NCBI RefSeq assembly: GCF_000621565.1
Contig: NZ_JHXZ01000018.1
Coordinates: forward strand, 43,167 to 107,166
Origin: Butyrivibrio sp. LB2008
GTDB lineage: Bacteria > Bacillota > Clostridia > Lachnospirales > Lachnospiraceae
Reading direction: 5' to 3'
DNA length: 64,000 nt
The notes beneath the pieces were generated by a model that was not told the DNA's origin, did not search any database, and saw only the letters and a list, made by a program, of their open reading frames with translations. Position 1 is the stretch's first letter. Each line of letters begins with the position of its first letter. Both the position numbers and the translations under genes were made by a program. Below are positions 35,773-44,732 of the stretch, one piece after another.

Positions 35773-37866
35773 ATGTGTAATATAAATAAGATAATGCAAA
35801 GCATAAAGAATATAGGTATTACTAATTATCTATGTGGCAAAAACAGATACAAGGGTATTCTTCAGATAATCATATTATGTGCATGTTTGATGACATGTAT
35901 AATACATCATTTGTCTATTTTTGTAGGACTTACGTTCTTTATATTTCAGTTTCTGTGTGTGTTTGCGCAAGGAAAGTTGTTCTTATCTGGAATGAAAATA
36001 CATTTTCCAAATGAACTTGCTGGTACTGCGTTTTGTTACGGTGTAGGTCTTATTTTTCTTATTCCAGAATATTATTTTTTTGAGTTTTTACATATTGGAA
36101 AATGTGCTTTTGTTGCGTGGGTGCTAGTTGGCTTGGGGTTACTGAATTATTATAAAAAAAAGATTATGGTAGACAAGCAAACATATTATAAACAAGATAC
36201 GGATGATAGTTTGCTAATTCAAGAAGACGATGCAAGTTGGGGATGGAAGATATGTTTATTTTTTTTGTTCCTTATATATGTTGTTGATTTCTTTGCTGTA
36301 TCAATGGTGACTACGATTCCTAATGAGAATGGAGCGAACGGTTATTATGTAGATTGGTTATTTTGGATAGGAAATGCTATTTCCTTTCAAAAAGGATTGC
36401 CAGTTCAAGTTTTTAGAGTGGTGGGGGAAAATTTTCGATATCATTATTTTTCAAGTATAGTTATTGCTCAAATAAGTCGTATGACTGGAATAGATGTATT
36501 GATTGTTGGATTTTATCTGTCATATATTATTGTTTCAATAATATTGGTATTTGGTACGTTTATTTTGCTGTCAAGATTCACTAATAGAAAAGTTCTTCTT
36601 GCTGGTGCAATAGTTTTGATATTTTTTACGGGTGATCGGGGAGGAGTTACTACTGATTGGCATTATTTCTTTTGCCCATTTGGATATGATTATGGAATGG
36701 CTATGGGAATATTGACTATTTACTTCCTTTTTTTTATGCATTCTCATGATATGAAAAACAGAGATATATTTTTTTCATCTTTTTTATTGGCGGCCACTAC
36801 TGGATTTAAGGCTCCGATTGCGGTCGTGGTTTTATTAGGCATGGGCATAGAAGGTCTTTGGCTTCTTTATCAAAAAAGGATAAAAAAAGCGCTACTTGCT
36901 GGAAGTGTTTGGCTGGGAGCGTTTGTTTGTGTATATTATGTATTTATTATGAGTCATAAAAGAAATATTGCTCGAACATATTATGGGATTAGGCAGGCTT
37001 TTGCGGAGAATTCTTATGGTATTGATATATATATGAAAATTTCGCAAATACTTCCATTTCCTAGTCGATTAGTTAAAATTTTTGCATTTTTTATTAGCGT
37101 TATTACTATAAATAGGGCGATTATGATTTGTTATATAATTGCATCTCTGATATATGTGTTTAATAAAAAAATACTTAAATATGAATTAGTAGTACTTTTT
37201 TTTATGGCTAATTCAGGTATTTATATGACATTATCTATCCTGATGAGTGGAAGTAGTCAGATGTATTTTGCTATGGCAGCATTGCCATATGCAGTGTGCT
37301 TCTCTTTGCCAGCAATAGAGTATTTCATTTATTCAAAGGAGTGCAGGGGGAAAATTTTTGCGATAACAGCGATTATTTATACGGTAGCATTTGGCGTAGG
37401 TTATTGGGAGAGGAGTTTTCAAAAGATGGCGTGGCAAGGAATTAATACAATTCAGGGAAATTTGACTTATGAAAATTACGAAAATGAATTTGTGAATTCG
37501 AGTAGGTATTATATCACAAGCGGTCAGATGGAGGGGTACCAGTGGATTAAAGAAAATACTGAGGAAGATTGTTTGATAGCTTCGAATTTTGGAAGGGGAA
37601 ATATGGCAATGGGGGTATTTACTGAACGCTTTTTGTGGAATGATGGGACATATGGTGATTATTGGATAGATGAAGTGGAACGAAGAAATGATATTGTTGG
37701 TATGCTAAATAATTCGGAAAGTTTTCATGAGGGCATAAATGCATTGAAAAAGGAAGGAATAGCTTATTACATAGAAGATGCGCAGTCTCAGGAAAATTCA
37801 TTAGCAGATTCAGTATTGAAGAAAATCTATTCAAATAATGATATGGCGGTATACAGAATTGAGTGA
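35773..37866 (+). CDS. Multispanning membrane protein, GT-C or polymerase-like
   Basis: This 697-residue protein has about 12-14 membrane helices and a soluble C-terminal part of about 140 residues. An outer loop with NENGANGYYVDWLFWIGNAI and FRVVGENFRYHYFSSIVIAQ precedes further helices; GDRGGVTTDWHYFFCPFGYD is a distinctive aromatic loop. The C-terminus has MEGYQWIKENTEEDCLIASN, as in GT-C proteins of the DUF2029/PMT group. It could be a polyprenyl-sugar transferase or a Wzy-type polymerase. The start is uncertain. Its end overlaps the WecE-like gene by eight bases. Confidence 0.6.
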   Translation: MCNINKIMQSIKNIGITNYLCGKNRYKGILQIIILCACLMTCIIHHLSIFVGLTFFIFQFLCVFAQGKLFLSGMKIHFPNELAGTAFCYGVGLIFLIPEYYFFEFLHIGKCAFVAWVLVGLGLLNYYKKKIMVDKQTYYKQDTDDSLLIQEDDASWGWKICLFFLFLIYVVDFFAVSMVTTIPNENGANGYYVDWLFWIGNAISFQKGLPVQVFRVVGENFRYHYFSSIVIAQISRMTGIDVLIVGFYLSYIIVSIILVFGTFILLSRFTNRKVLLAGAIVLIFFTGDRGGVTTDWHYFFCPFGYDYGMAMGILTIYFLFFMHSHDMKNRDIFFSSFLLAATTGFKAPIAVVVLLGMGIEGLWLLYQKRIKKALLAGSVWLGAFVCVYYVFIMSHKRNIARTYYGIRQAFAENSYGIDIYMKISQILPFPSRLVKIFAFFISVITINRAIMICYIIASLIYVFNKKILKYELVVLFFMANSGIYMTLSILMSGSSQMYFAMAALPYAVCFSLPAIEYFIYSKECRGKIFAITAIIYTVAFGVGYWERSFQKMAWQGINTIQGNLTYENYENEFVNSSRYYITSGQMEGYQWIKENTEEDCLIASNFGRGNMAMGVFTERFLWNDGTYGDYWIDEVERRNDIVGMLNNSESFHEGINALKKEGIAYYIEDAQSQENSLADSVLKKIYSNNDMAVYRIE

Positions 37867-39004
37867 AAAAAAAATAATTCCTTTTAATAAGCCGGTTGTT
37901 ATCGGTACAGAAAGAAAATATATTGATCAGGTATTGGAAAAACAAAAGCTATGTGGAGATGGAGCTTTTACTAAAAAGTGCAATGAGTGGCTAGAGAAAA
38001 ATATACATTGTGGGAAGGGGCTTCTAACTACATCATGCACTCATGCAACAGAGATGGCAGTTCTTCTTTCAAATATTAGTGAAGGGGATGAAGTTATAAT
38101 GCCATCGTATACTTTTGTATCTACTGCTGATGCGGTAGTTCTTAGAGGCGCAGTACCTGTCTTTGTGGATATTCGTCCTGATACTATGAATATAGATGAG
38201 AAATTGATAGAAGAAGCTATCACGGATAAGACTAAAGCAATTATACCAGTTCATTATGCAGGGGTGTCTTGTGAAATGGATAGGATAATAGAAATTGCCG
38301 ATAGATATAATCTATCAGTTATTGAGGATGCTGCACAGGCTATAGGTAGTTTATATAAGGGGAAATATTGTGGTACCTTAGGAAATTATGGCTGCTTATC
38401 ATTTCATGAAACTAAGAATATTAACATGGGTGAAGGTGGAGCATTACTAATTCGAGATAGTGATAACTTTGAGCGAGCAGAGATTATTAGGGAAAAAGGA
38501 ACAAACAGAAGTAAGTTTTATAGAGGAGAAATTGATAAATACACGTGGGTTGATGCCGGATCATCATATTTGCCGAGTGAATTAAATGCAGCGTTTCTTT
38601 TCGGGCAGTTGGAACGGTATGAGGAAATACAGATTAGCAGGATGAATGCATGGAACAATTATTATGGACTGCTAAAAGTATTGGAAGATAAAGGGGATAT
38701 AGAACTTCCTTTTATACCTAGAGAATGTGTTCATAATGCACATATGTTCTATATTAAAGTAAAAGATATTGAGCAGAGAACGAAACTTGTGAATTACTTA
38801 AAACAATATGATATAAATGCAGTGTTTCATTATATCCCACTTCATTCAGCACCTGCGGGGGTAAAATACGGAAGATTTAATGGAGAAGATAAATATACAA
38901 CCAAAGAAAGCGAGCGTTTATTAAGACTTCCGCTATATTATGGGATTTGTTGTGATGATGTGGAGAGAGTTGCTGAAAAGATAAAGGAATATTTTAAAAT
39001 TTAG
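37859..39004 (+). CDS. wecE: WecE/RffA-type dTDP-4-keto-6-deoxyglucose transaminase
   Basis: This 381-residue PLP enzyme matches WecE along its length: IIPFNKPVVIGTERKYIDQV, KLCGDGAFTKKCNEWLEK, MPSYTFVSTADAVVLRGAVP, PVHYAGVSCEMD, SFHETKNINMGEGGA (Lys186), REKGTNRSKFYRGEIDKYTW and ERLLRLPLYY. It should make dTDP-4-amino-4,6-dideoxy-D-galactose (Fuc4N). The TTG at 37859 gives MSEKKIIPFN, which fits WecE; an ATG at 37838 would overlap the previous gene by 29 bases. A run of nine A follows the start. No RmlA/RmlB gene is in the window, so the donor is made elsewhere. Confidence 0.9.
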   Translation: MSEKKIIPFNKPVVIGTERKYIDQVLEKQKLCGDGAFTKKCNEWLEKNIHCGKGLLTTSCTHATEMAVLLSNISEGDEVIMPSYTFVSTADAVVLRGAVPVFVDIRPDTMNIDEKLIEEAITDKTKAIIPVHYAGVSCEMDRIIEIADRYNLSVIEDAAQAIGSLYKGKYCGTLGNYGCLSFHETKNINMGEGGALLIRDSDNFERAEIIREKGTNRSKFYRGEIDKYTWVDAGSSYLPSELNAAFLFGQLERYEEIQISRMNAWNNYYGLLKVLEDKGDIELPFIPRECVHNAHMFYIKVKDIEQRTKLVNYLKQYDINAVFHYIPLHSAPAGVKYGRFNGEDKYTTKESERLLRLPLYYGICCDDVERVAEKIKEYFKI

Positions 39005-39037
39005 CAATTGCAAAAAATAAGTATAAAGAGGAATAAG

Positions 39038-40276
39038 ATGAAAACAGTAATGATTCTTGGGGCAGCTGCTGGTCAGATCCCATTTATAAAAATATGTAAA
39101 GAAAAAGGACATCGTGTTATTGCAGTGAGTCCAGAAGGAGATTATCCTGGATTTGATATCGCTGATGATGTTGTATATGCAGATACATCTGATAAGGAAA
39201 CTATTTTAAAGTATGCTATGGAGTTTAAAATCGATGCTATATTGACAGATCAGACGGATGTTGCTGTTCCTTCAGTTGCATATGTATCTGAAAAAATGGG
39301 ATTAAGGAGTATTGGATATCATAAGGCGATGATTTTTTCTGATAAATATTCTATGAGAGTTGAAGCTGAGCGATGTGGAATACATGTTCCTGTTTTTTAT
39401 AAGGCAAATTCGGAAGATGAAGCAATTGGTATTATTGAATCAATGGAATTACCTGTTGTAGTTAAACCAACGAGAAATAGCGGAAGTAGGGGCGTGCGCA
39501 AAATATCAACGAAAACAGAGATAGTTGAAGCTGTGAGAGATGCGTTTAACGAATCTCGAATTAGTGAAATTATAATTGAAAAATACATCAATGGAAAAGA
39601 GTATTTGGTTGATGGATTTGCGCTGGAGGGCAAGTATATTAATACTGATGTAGGAGAGAAATTATATTTTGATTTGAAAGGAAAGTATGTATCCAAAATG
39701 TGCATGTTTTCTTCTGCCAAAAGTGAATTAGATGATATTGAAAGAAAAGTTCTTGAAACAAACAGAAACTTGGTGGAAAGAATTGGCCTTCCATTTGGAA
39801 TAACACATGCAGAGTATATATATTCTTATGATGATAATGAGGTTTATCTAGTTGAAATAGCGGCACGGGGAGGCGGAGTATTTCTTTCTTCGGACCTTAC
39901 TCCGAAGGCAAGTGGAATTAATACAAATGAATATCTTATAGATTATGTAGTTGATGGAAAAAGCATTGATGTTAGCAAACTTGAATTTAAAAAAGGTGTT
40001 GCTGCATGGCGATGCTTTACTTTTGTTCCAGGGCGAATCAATTCAATAGATGGTCAAAAGGAGACAAGTGAAATTCCGGGGGTATTTAAAGTTTGTCTGG
40101 AAGATTTATATATTGGAAAAAGAATTGTGGAGATAAAGGACGATAAAGGTAAATATGGTCCAATACTTATTGAAGGTGACTCTAAAGAGGACTGTAAAAA
40201 AACAATGAGTGAAGTTGAAAGAACATTGAAAATTACAACTGAGCAAAATGGTATAGTTTCTGAAATGGTATGGTAA
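39038..40276 (+). CDS. ATP-grasp ligase (carbamoyl-phosphate-synthase-like)
   Basis: This 412-residue protein has a Rossmann-like domain (MKTVMILGAAAGQIPFIKIC, residues 1-95) and an ATP-grasp fold: VVVKPTRNSGSRGVRKIS near 140, IIIEKYINGKEYLVDGFAL near 175 and YLVEIAARGGGVFLSSDL near 270. ATP-grasp enzymes of this type usually join a carboxylate to an amine through an acyl phosphate. AGAGGA precedes the ATG at 39038; the longer open frame from 39008 is unlikely. It lies between wecE and a racemase-like gene, so an amino acid may be ligated to the 4-amino sugar. Substrates are inferred. Confidence 0.8.
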   Translation: MKTVMILGAAAGQIPFIKICKEKGHRVIAVSPEGDYPGFDIADDVVYADTSDKETILKYAMEFKIDAILTDQTDVAVPSVAYVSEKMGLRSIGYHKAMIFSDKYSMRVEAERCGIHVPVFYKANSEDEAIGIIESMELPVVVKPTRNSGSRGVRKISTKTEIVEAVRDAFNESRISEIIIEKYINGKEYLVDGFALEGKYINTDVGEKLYFDLKGKYVSKMCMFSSAKSELDDIERKVLETNRNLVERIGLPFGITHAEYIYSYDDNEVYLVEIAARGGGVFLSSDLTPKASGINTNEYLIDYVVDGKSIDVSKLEFKKGVAAWRCFTFVPGRINSIDGQKETSEIPGVFKVCLEDLYIGKRIVEIKDDKGKYGPILIEGDSKEDCKKTMSEVERTLKITTEQNGIVSEMVW

Positions 40277-40282
40277 AGCGAT

Positions 40283-40981
40283 ATGAATATTGTTAAGGGC
40301 GGGAAAACTTTCTATGGATATGAAGTGGGGATAATTATGTTGGATACCAAGTTTCCACGTATTCAGGGAGATATAGGAAATGCACTATCGTTTGGTTATC
40401 CAGTGTTGTTTGAAAAGGTGGTTGATTGGAAACCAAGCAAGGTGGTTCTTGATTTAAGTAAAAAAGACATAGAACCATTTATTGATGCTGCAAAGCGATT
40501 GGAAAGAGCTGGGTGCAAAATCATATCTACATCATGTGGGTTTTTGTCTTTATTTCAAAAGGAGATTGCTGATAGTGTTGATGTTTCTGTTTTTACATCA
40601 GCATTAATAATGGCACCTATGATAAAGCAAACTATTTCGTCAGATAAAAAAGTTTGCATATTGACAGCAAACAAAAAGACGTTGTCGAATGAACATTTGT
40701 TTTCTGTAGGGATAAATCGTAATGATTATATTATATATGGTTTAGAGGAGGAGAAGACATTTACTAATTTTACAGTGCAAAACTGGGATGAGGTTGATGT
40801 AGATGAATGCAGAAATGATTTATTAAAGGTTACAAGACGTGCGATTTCGGATAATAATATTGGCGCTATTTTACTTGAATGTACAAATATGCCACCTTTT
40901 GCTAATGATATAAAAAGAATAAGTGGTTTGCCTGTATACGATATAATATCACTTTTGGGATTTGCTAAAAACGCGCTATAG
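40283..40981 (+). CDS. Asp/Glu racemase superfamily protein
   Basis: This 232-residue protein has the two-cysteine pattern of the Asp/Glu/hydantoin racemase superfamily: Cys85 in IISTSCGFLSLFQKEIA and Cys200 in ILLECTNMPPFANDI. The two cysteines act as acid and base in family members. MLDTKFPRIQGDIGNALSFG near the N-terminus is typical of the uncharacterised aspartate/glutamate racemase-like branch. It starts six bases after the ATP-grasp gene and precedes a DapB-like gene, so a D-amino acid may be made here for ligation. No clear ribosome site is seen. Confidence 0.8.
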   Translation: MNIVKGGKTFYGYEVGIIMLDTKFPRIQGDIGNALSFGYPVLFEKVVDWKPSKVVLDLSKKDIEPFIDAAKRLERAGCKIISTSCGFLSLFQKEIADSVDVSVFTSALIMAPMIKQTISSDKKVCILTANKKTLSNEHLFSVGINRNDYIIYGLEEEKTFTNFTVQNWDEVDVDECRNDLLKVTRRAISDNNIGAILLECTNMPPFANDIKRISGLPVYDIISLLGFAKNAL

Positions 40982-41010
40982 AATAACGGCTATTTGGAGG
41001 AAATAATATC

Positions 41011-41769
41011 ATGAGGATTGGAGTTTGTGGGACCGGTAAAGCAGGAAAAGAAATGATTATGAATGTTATAAAGCATAATAATCATGAATTGGCTATGGTT
41101 ATTAATCGGGCAACAAGCAATGATATAGGAAAAGACGTTGGCGATTTGATAGATGGAAAATACATGAATATGGATGTTATTTCTATTGAAGAAGCAGTTA
41201 GCAAAGTGGAAGAAAAAAAGGTAGATGTAATTGTTGATTTTTCTGGTAAAGAGACATCTGTTAAATTATTAGAACTAATGACAGGAAAAAAAATAAATTT
41301 TGTTATATGTACTACGAATTTTAATAATGATCAGTGGTCGGATTTTATGAAAAATGTAAAATATATAGATGGATCTGTTGTATATGCGTCTACATTAACT
41401 GTAGGAATAAATCTTTTGATAAGTTATGCTGCAAGGTTATCAAAGGTTTTACCTGATTTTGATTTTGAGATTATTGAAAGACACAAGGCTGGAAAACCAA
41501 GACCAACTACTACAGCAAAAAAAATTTCTGAAGCAATTAATAGGGGGCAAGTTCATATATCTTCAGTACGTTTGGGGGGATATGTTGGTGTACATGAGTT
41601 GACGGCTGCCAATGAAGTAGAGAGGATAACAGTTATTCATGAATCTTTTTCTCGTGAGGCTTTCGCACATGGTGCATTAATTGCAGCAGAGTTTGGATAT
41701 GGAAAGAGAGGCTATTATGAAATGAAAGATGTTATAGCTGAAATGGAAAGAAAGGCTTTGGGCGAATGA
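41011..41769 (+). CDS. DapB-like dihydrodipicolinate reductase homologue
   Basis: This 252-residue protein has the DapB layout: a nucleotide-binding start MRIGVCGTGKAGKEM, DVIVDFSGKETSVKLLE, and a C-terminal HELTAANEVERITVIHESFS. The catalytic His and Lys of DapB (EAHHRHK in E. coli) are kept as His158 and Lys162 in FEIIERHKAGK, but the substrate loop DAPSGTA is PRPTTTA. So a reductase acting on a different imine-like or amino acid substrate is likely. GGAGGAAA precedes the ATG. It ends inside an ATGATG shared with the next gene. Confidence 0.8.
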   Translation: MRIGVCGTGKAGKEMIMNVIKHNNHELAMVINRATSNDIGKDVGDLIDGKYMNMDVISIEEAVSKVEEKKVDVIVDFSGKETSVKLLELMTGKKINFVICTTNFNNDQWSDFMKNVKYIDGSVVYASTLTVGINLLISYAARLSKVLPDFDFEIIERHKAGKPRPTTTAKKISEAINRGQVHISSVRLGGYVGVHELTAANEVERITVIHESFSREAFAHGALIAAEFGYGKRGYYEMKDVIAEMERKALGE

Positions 41770-42701
41770 TGAATGATTTAATCTCTTTTGTAATACCGTG
41801 TTATAGATCTGAGAAGACAATAAGTGAAGTGATTGCGGAAATTGTTGAATTAAGTAATGCTAATCAATATGATTATGAAATTATATTGGTAAATGATAGT
41901 TCTCCAGATAACGTATGGGAAGTGATTCGTAATATTTGTTGCGAAAACCATCATGTCAGAGCTATTAAATTTTCTAAAAACTTTGGACAGGCAGCAGCTG
42001 TTATGGCTGGTTACAGAGAGTGTAATGGAGGGCTGATAGTGACGATGGATGATGATGGTCAAAGTCCTGTAGATAGACTACCTGAAATGATAGCCATGAT
42101 GAATACAAATGACTTTGATGTTGTATACGGAACATGTGAAGAGGCCAAATTTTCATTTTCTAGGAGAATTGGTTCTAAGATTAATGCATGGATGGCTTAC
42201 ACAGCATATGGAAGACCTATGGATAAAAGAATAGTAAGTATAAATGTCATGCGAAGATATGTTGTGGAAGAAATTGTGAGATACAATCAGCCATATGCAT
42301 ATCTTTCTGGATTAGTATACAGAAGTACAAGGAATATAGGTTATTGTAAAGTTGAGCATAGATCCAGAGCTAGCGGAACTTCCGGATATAAATTATCTAG
42401 TTTATTAAAAATATGGGTAAATGGTTTTACTGCATTTTCAATTAAACCGTTACAGCTGGCAACATATATAGGATTTATGGTTGCTGCCGGAGGCTTTGTT
42501 TTGGGTATAATTACCATTATTAGAAAAATCATTAATCATCATATAACAACAGGGTGGAGTTCAACCATAAGTATTCTATTGTTTTTGGGGGGGATAATTC
42601 TTCTTGTGCTTGGAATAATCGGAGAATATATAGGAAGGATATATATGTGTATAAACTTGTCTCCACAATATGTAATAAGTGAAAAGGTGAATAATAAGTG
42701 A
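41766..42701 (+). CDS. GtrB/ArnC-type polyprenyl-phosphate glycosyltransferase
   Basis: This 311-residue GT2 enzyme has ISFVIPCYRSEKTISEVIAE, ILVNDSSPDNVWEVI, KNFGQAAAVMAGYRECNG and the DxD-type MDDDGQSP, followed by two C-terminal membrane helices (about 235-300) and EYIGRIYM. Such enzymes move a sugar from a nucleotide donor to undecaprenyl phosphate, giving a donor for an outer-face GT-C transferase. Its partner could be one of the large GT-C-like proteins of this window. It overlaps the DapB-like gene by four bases and starts a new sub-block with the gene at 42703. Confidence 0.88.
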   Translation: MMNDLISFVIPCYRSEKTISEVIAEIVELSNANQYDYEIILVNDSSPDNVWEVIRNICCENHHVRAIKFSKNFGQAAAVMAGYRECNGGLIVTMDDDGQSPVDRLPEMIAMMNTNDFDVVYGTCEEAKFSFSRRIGSKINAWMAYTAYGRPMDKRIVSINVMRRYVVEEIVRYNQPYAYLSGLVYRSTRNIGYCKVEHRSRASGTSGYKLSSLLKIWVNGFTAFSIKPLQLATYIGFMVAAGGFVLGIITIIRKIINHHITTGWSSTISILLFLGGIILLVLGIIGEYIGRIYMCINLSPQYVISEKVNNK

Positions 42702-42702
42702 T

Positions 42703-44676
42703 ATGAGAAGTATTAGTAATATACTAGATAACATTCAAATAAAAGATATAGAGCGTTATTGTTATTTTTGGGGAATATCTTCTTTTAACTGGGAAATAGA
42801 AGTGACAAAAGAAGTTAAGGCTCTCAAAAAAAAAATAGACAAAGCATCATTATATGGATATTTCCATGGATATACAATGACAATTACAGATGAAACTGTA
42901 GATGAGTTAAAAATTCCTTTTTTGCAGATTATATATGACATGCATGCTTTTTCGTGCATGGAAGATGACATATGGGAGTTAGTTTCCTTAGAGAACTTTA
43001 AATCATTTGTAGTATCTAGGGTTGCTATTATGGAAGAGCAAGGATGGTATGTAACAAGTGATAAGGAAATAATATATCCACAAGTCAAAACCATTTTTAC
43101 AAAAAAAGAGAAGAGCGTGGAAAAATGGGACAAGATTTTTTATATTAGATTTTGTCCTTCTTTTTCCCGTGTATATGAGCGATATGATGCGGAGCTTTAT
43201 TGGATAAACCCTATGAATTTCCAAGAACTTGTTAGGGTTTATTTAATGAATGTTATTGTTAAATATTATAAGACTATTCTGGGGAAATATGATGTATCAG
43301 TGTTGGCTGTAAATTGGGTTTGGGCATTAAATAATTGTTTATACCCAATCAAAAATATTACTACAAGGATGATTAGTGATAGGGATAAATATCTTGTAGG
43401 AAACTTAGAGGGAAGACTTTCAGAAGAGGTACCTTTTTTAAGCGATATATACAAAGAATATGATGAAAAAAAGATAAAGCAACTATTTGATATACCGGAA
43501 AAAATAATGCCAAGTAGAGGAATGTTAAGGCATGTTGATAGAAATGGGCAATACATTAACGTTATAGCCGGAAGAAGAACAACTACTGATATACCGTCTG
43601 ATTATAACAACACAATATATATGTTTGGAGGATGTGTATTCTTTGGATATGCGGAAGAAGATAAGAATACAATACCAAGTAATCTTCAAAGGATAATCAA
43701 CGAGAAAAATGCAAAATATCGTGTGGTTAATCTTGCGGCGTGGGGAGGAAATATAGATGAAGAGCATATGTGGCTTAGAACATTGCGATATAAACCGGGA
43801 GATATTGTTCTGATAAGTTATGCGGGAATAATTCCTCTTGGTGATGATTATGAAAAATCGGATATAAGTTATGAATTTGCAATTAATGATAATAGAATCA
43901 GATATTTTAATACGTTAGTGCATTGTAATCGATATGGATACGAAGCTGTTGCACGCACTATTTATAGCAAGATTGAATCGTTAATGAGAAAAAACTATAT
44001 AGCATGTGGTTATATTGATGCTTTCAAAAATAGTGGGATTGATTATGAATTGGTTTGTGAATTCAATGAATATTATAAGAGTGTTGAAAACCAAGTGCCT
44101 AAGAATATAGAAAAGTTTGCTGCTATCGTTATGAATTGTAATCCCTTTACTAATGGACACAGATATTTGATAGAAGAAGCCGCCAAAACTGAGGAGTGGT
44201 TATTAGTGTTTGTTGTAGAAGAGGATAAGTCAGAATACAAATTTGAAGATAGAATAAAACTGGTTAAAGAAGGTGTTAGTGATTTATCGAATGTATCAGT
44301 AATCAGAAGTGGGAAAATGATGATAAGCGGGAAAACATTTCCAGAGTATTTTACTAAGAAAGAGAATAACACAATAGAAATCGATCCTTCTTCAGATGTG
44401 TATTTGTTTGCAAGATTAATTGCACCAATGTTTCATATATACAGAAGGTATGTTGGAGAAGAACCGAAAGATTTAGTTACTCAAAAATATAATATGGTTA
44501 TGAAAGAAATTTTGCCAACATATGGAATTGAATTAATAGAAATTCAAAGGAAAAAAATAGATGATGAAACAATAAGTGCATCAGATGTCAGAAGATATGT
44601 GTCAGAAGGTGAATGGGAAAAAGTACGACAAATTGTACCTATAACAACATATGATTATTTAAAAAAACATAAATAA
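42703..44676 (+). CDS. Three-part protein: unknown, SGNH-like, CitC-like nucleotidyltransferase
   Basis: This 657-residue soluble protein joins an unknown N-terminal region (1-300), a segment resembling SGNH hydrolases (about 303-425) and a domain like the C-terminal part of citrate lyase ligase CitC (about 470-655). The SGNH-like part has MFGGCVFFGY (Cys311 where the family has Ser), NLAAWGGN and HCNRYGYEAVA (His407). The last domain keeps both nucleotidyltransferase signatures, NPFTNGHRYLI (TNGH 483-486) and ISASDVR (624-630). CitC adenylates acetate; the role here is unknown. A run of ten A lies at 42826-42835. It starts one base after the GtrB-like stop. Confidence 0.75.
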   Translation: MRSISNILDNIQIKDIERYCYFWGISSFNWEIEVTKEVKALKKKIDKASLYGYFHGYTMTITDETVDELKIPFLQIIYDMHAFSCMEDDIWELVSLENFKSFVVSRVAIMEEQGWYVTSDKEIIYPQVKTIFTKKEKSVEKWDKIFYIRFCPSFSRVYERYDAELYWINPMNFQELVRVYLMNVIVKYYKTILGKYDVSVLAVNWVWALNNCLYPIKNITTRMISDRDKYLVGNLEGRLSEEVPFLSDIYKEYDEKKIKQLFDIPEKIMPSRGMLRHVDRNGQYINVIAGRRTTTDIPSDYNNTIYMFGGCVFFGYAEEDKNTIPSNLQRIINEKNAKYRVVNLAAWGGNIDEEHMWLRTLRYKPGDIVLISYAGIIPLGDDYEKSDISYEFAINDNRIRYFNTLVHCNRYGYEAVARTIYSKIESLMRKNYIACGYIDAFKNSGIDYELVCEFNEYYKSVENQVPKNIEKFAAIVMNCNPFTNGHRYLIEEAAKTEEWLLVFVVEEDKSEYKFEDRIKLVKEGVSDLSNVSVIRSGKMMISGKTFPEYFTKKENNTIEIDPSSDVYLFARLIAPMFHIYRRYVGEEPKDLVTQKYNMVMKEILPTYGIELIEIQRKKIDDETISASDVRRYVSEGEWEKVRQIVPITTYDYLKKHK

Positions 44677-44732
44677 TATTATTAGAGTATGCATGATCAA
44701 ATTATTATAAATATATGAGGTAGTAATATGAA

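Noticed and set aside
41011..41769. Housekeeping DapB of lysine synthesis
   Set aside because: The substrate loop is altered (PRPTTTA for DAPSGTA) and the gene is locked between a racemase-like and a GtrB-type gene in the glycan locus.
42703..44676. Citrate lyase ligase for citrate fermentation
   Set aside because: No citD, citE or citF is nearby and the protein carries a long extra N-terminal part; only the last domain is CitC-like.
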